DNA from: Pegea sp. RAD2-039
Taxonomy: Eukaryota; Chordata; Thaliacea; Salpida; Salpidae
Direction: 5' to 3'
Assembly (NCBI GenBank): GCA_034620365.1
Contig: JAQGEQ010000270.1
Span: forward strand, 496,001 to 560,000
Length of the DNA stretch: 64,000 nt
The position numbers were made by a program, and so were the translations under genes. Shown here one piece after another: positions 62,518 through 64,000 of the stretch; the stretch's first letter is position 1, and every line of letters starts with the position of its first letter. The notes beneath the pieces were generated by a model that saw only the letters and a list, made by a program, of their open reading frames with translations, did not search any database and was not told where the DNA came from.

Positions 62518-64000
62518 AAAATAATAAAGCATTTCTTTTAGCTTACGACTAAAATTCATAATAATCATAATATCTAATGATAGTAATCAAAAAGTTTTTA
62601 GTTGGTCGAATCATTAAGTTAGTTGAACTCTGTTCGGCCGTAAAAAATATGACGCAAAATAAAAGTAAAACTACTTGTAAATTACAGAGCAATCTTTATA
62701 TATGTTATTCATGTAAATGTTGCTTAATATAGAGAAATGTTTCAATTATATAATTATGGTATCAAACTGTAAATATAATAATAATTTAGACATAAAAGTT
62801 ATTAAAAATGTTGGAAGAAATACAGCTTTTCATGAAAAATAAATTCAATTTATAAAAATATGCATTAATCAAATGCTTATACAAATTTGATCATTTGATT
62901 TTTGTTTTATTTCGTTTGAAAAGATAATTTTTATTTACTAATTCAATTTTTAAACGTTATAAGTTGTTTAAGTTTTGTTTACTAAAAAATTATAAATTTA
63001 TAATTTTTTTTATTATTTTCTACGTTCTATAACGTTTATTATATTCTAAAGCAATTATAAGTAAAACAACAAATTTTAAGAACCTACAAAACAAACCTTT
63101 TAAAAGCTGTCTAATTTTTTTAGTAAACCGATATAAAAAAGAAAGGTTATGATTGATATTTCACCTAACTATTACCATATATATATAAACTTGAAAAAAT
63201 AATTTAGTATTGCAAAAATATAGGGTTAAGAATTATAATTTATTTAATATCAGCATATTTTCTGTGAATAGCATATTTTATTAGTAGTGAATTGTTAGAT
63301 TATATTTCTTAAATATTTTAGAAGCCACAAACAACAATTTTTTATGGTTTTACTTTTTATAATTATATTTATGTTAAATAGTTATCGGAGAGATTCTTGT
63401 TTTGTAGTAATAGAAAAATATTTTCATGAAATTGTTTTGGTAAATATTAATGATTTTTACTTGATTAAAATATTTAGTTTGCGTAACAAACAACAGCTTA
63501 TTAGATTTAGGTAGTATACTACATTTTCAAAGTTTTGTTTGTTTATACTTTTACCATATTTATGGTGTTATGTCAAAAAGTATTATTTTGGTAAACAAAC
63601 CTTTAAATTTTAATGAAGATTTACGAAATGTATTTTCTATGTAAGTACATTTCGTTAATCTGCGTAAAACTAGATACGTTTCTAGATTTAATATTATTTA
63701 GTTATCAACTCAATTATATTATATATTTGAAAATATAAGTATTTATTGAAGCAGTTTTGTTAATAAAAAGCTGCCTCAGGCGAGCAAAAAATAAAACTGT
63801 AAATATTTTTTCTTTTGAAGAAGAGGAGTAGGAAAAGTTTTATTTTAATGCCGCAAACTATGGGTTGAGATTTTGTGATCTTTAAACAAAGTTTTTTTCT
63901 AAATTTATTCTCAAAGGTTATACAGAGTAGAGTAGATAACAACAATCAACAACAATGAATTTTAGTTGTTATTTATTAATTTGTAAGTTAATTTTGTTAA
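62518..64000. other. AT-rich 3' flank, nothing supported
   Basis: Very AT-rich with long A and T runs. The one short open frame (63760-63945, -) is low-complexity and not supported. Confidence 0.5.

Noticed and set aside
63760..63945. Minus-strand 61-codon hydrophobic open frame
   Set aside because: Phe/Lys/Ile-rich low-complexity translation of AT-rich DNA; no supporting signal.

Overview
The window is nuclear DNA of an intron-rich, AT-rich invertebrate animal. Genes are cut into many exons by GT-AG introns. The lower limit on intron length is about 50 nt. Four tRNA-Gln(UUG) genes are of the standard eukaryotic type, and the recognisable proteins are animal families (mL38, LRRC59, DCDC2, an SH3-FN3-SH3 protein). 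Two hints point to a tunicate. A 15/16 match to the 16-nt spliced leader known from Ciona lies just 5' of a LINE relic, and the palindrome TGACGTCA recurs in very short introns. Both are inference; the species is not identified.

Layout: 82-633 (-) is the 5' part of an unrecognised gene that runs off the left edge. 2087-5333 (-) is MRPL38, nine exons. 6218-8940 (+) is a decayed CR1/L2-like LINE with two spliced-leader-like 5' tags. 9312-11550 (-) is LRRC59, six exons, including a short terminal exon for the membrane anchor. 14550-17049 (-) encodes a disordered protein with about 25 tandem 20-residue KSP-type repeats. 19220-26277 (-) is DCDC2, a doublecortin-domain protein, with one damaged exon. 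26.3-35.9 kb has no protein gene that I can support. It holds a perfect 189-bp tandem duplication, four tRNA-Gln genes (three in a ~193-bp tandem array) and a LINE reverse-transcriptase fragment.

35938-62076 (+) is one very large gene. I could chain 50 exons in one continuous reading frame (12,663 nt, about 4,220 residues). It has a long coiled-coil N-terminal half, one giant 2.9-kb exon for a Lys/Ser/Glu-rich disordered segment, then SH3, FN3 and SH3 domains. The C-terminal layout resembles RIM-binding proteins; the rest does not. This is the most novel item here.

The five genes on the left are all on the minus strand and the giant gene is on the plus strand. The window shows no functional cluster. 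The genes have separate housekeeping (mitoribosome, ER), ciliary/microtubule (DCDC2) and probable scaffold roles. Exon joins were made by hand from splice sites and frame. Where the frame closes over all exons (MRPL38, LRRC59, the repeat protein, the giant gene) the model is well supported; DCDC2 has three unresolved joins.
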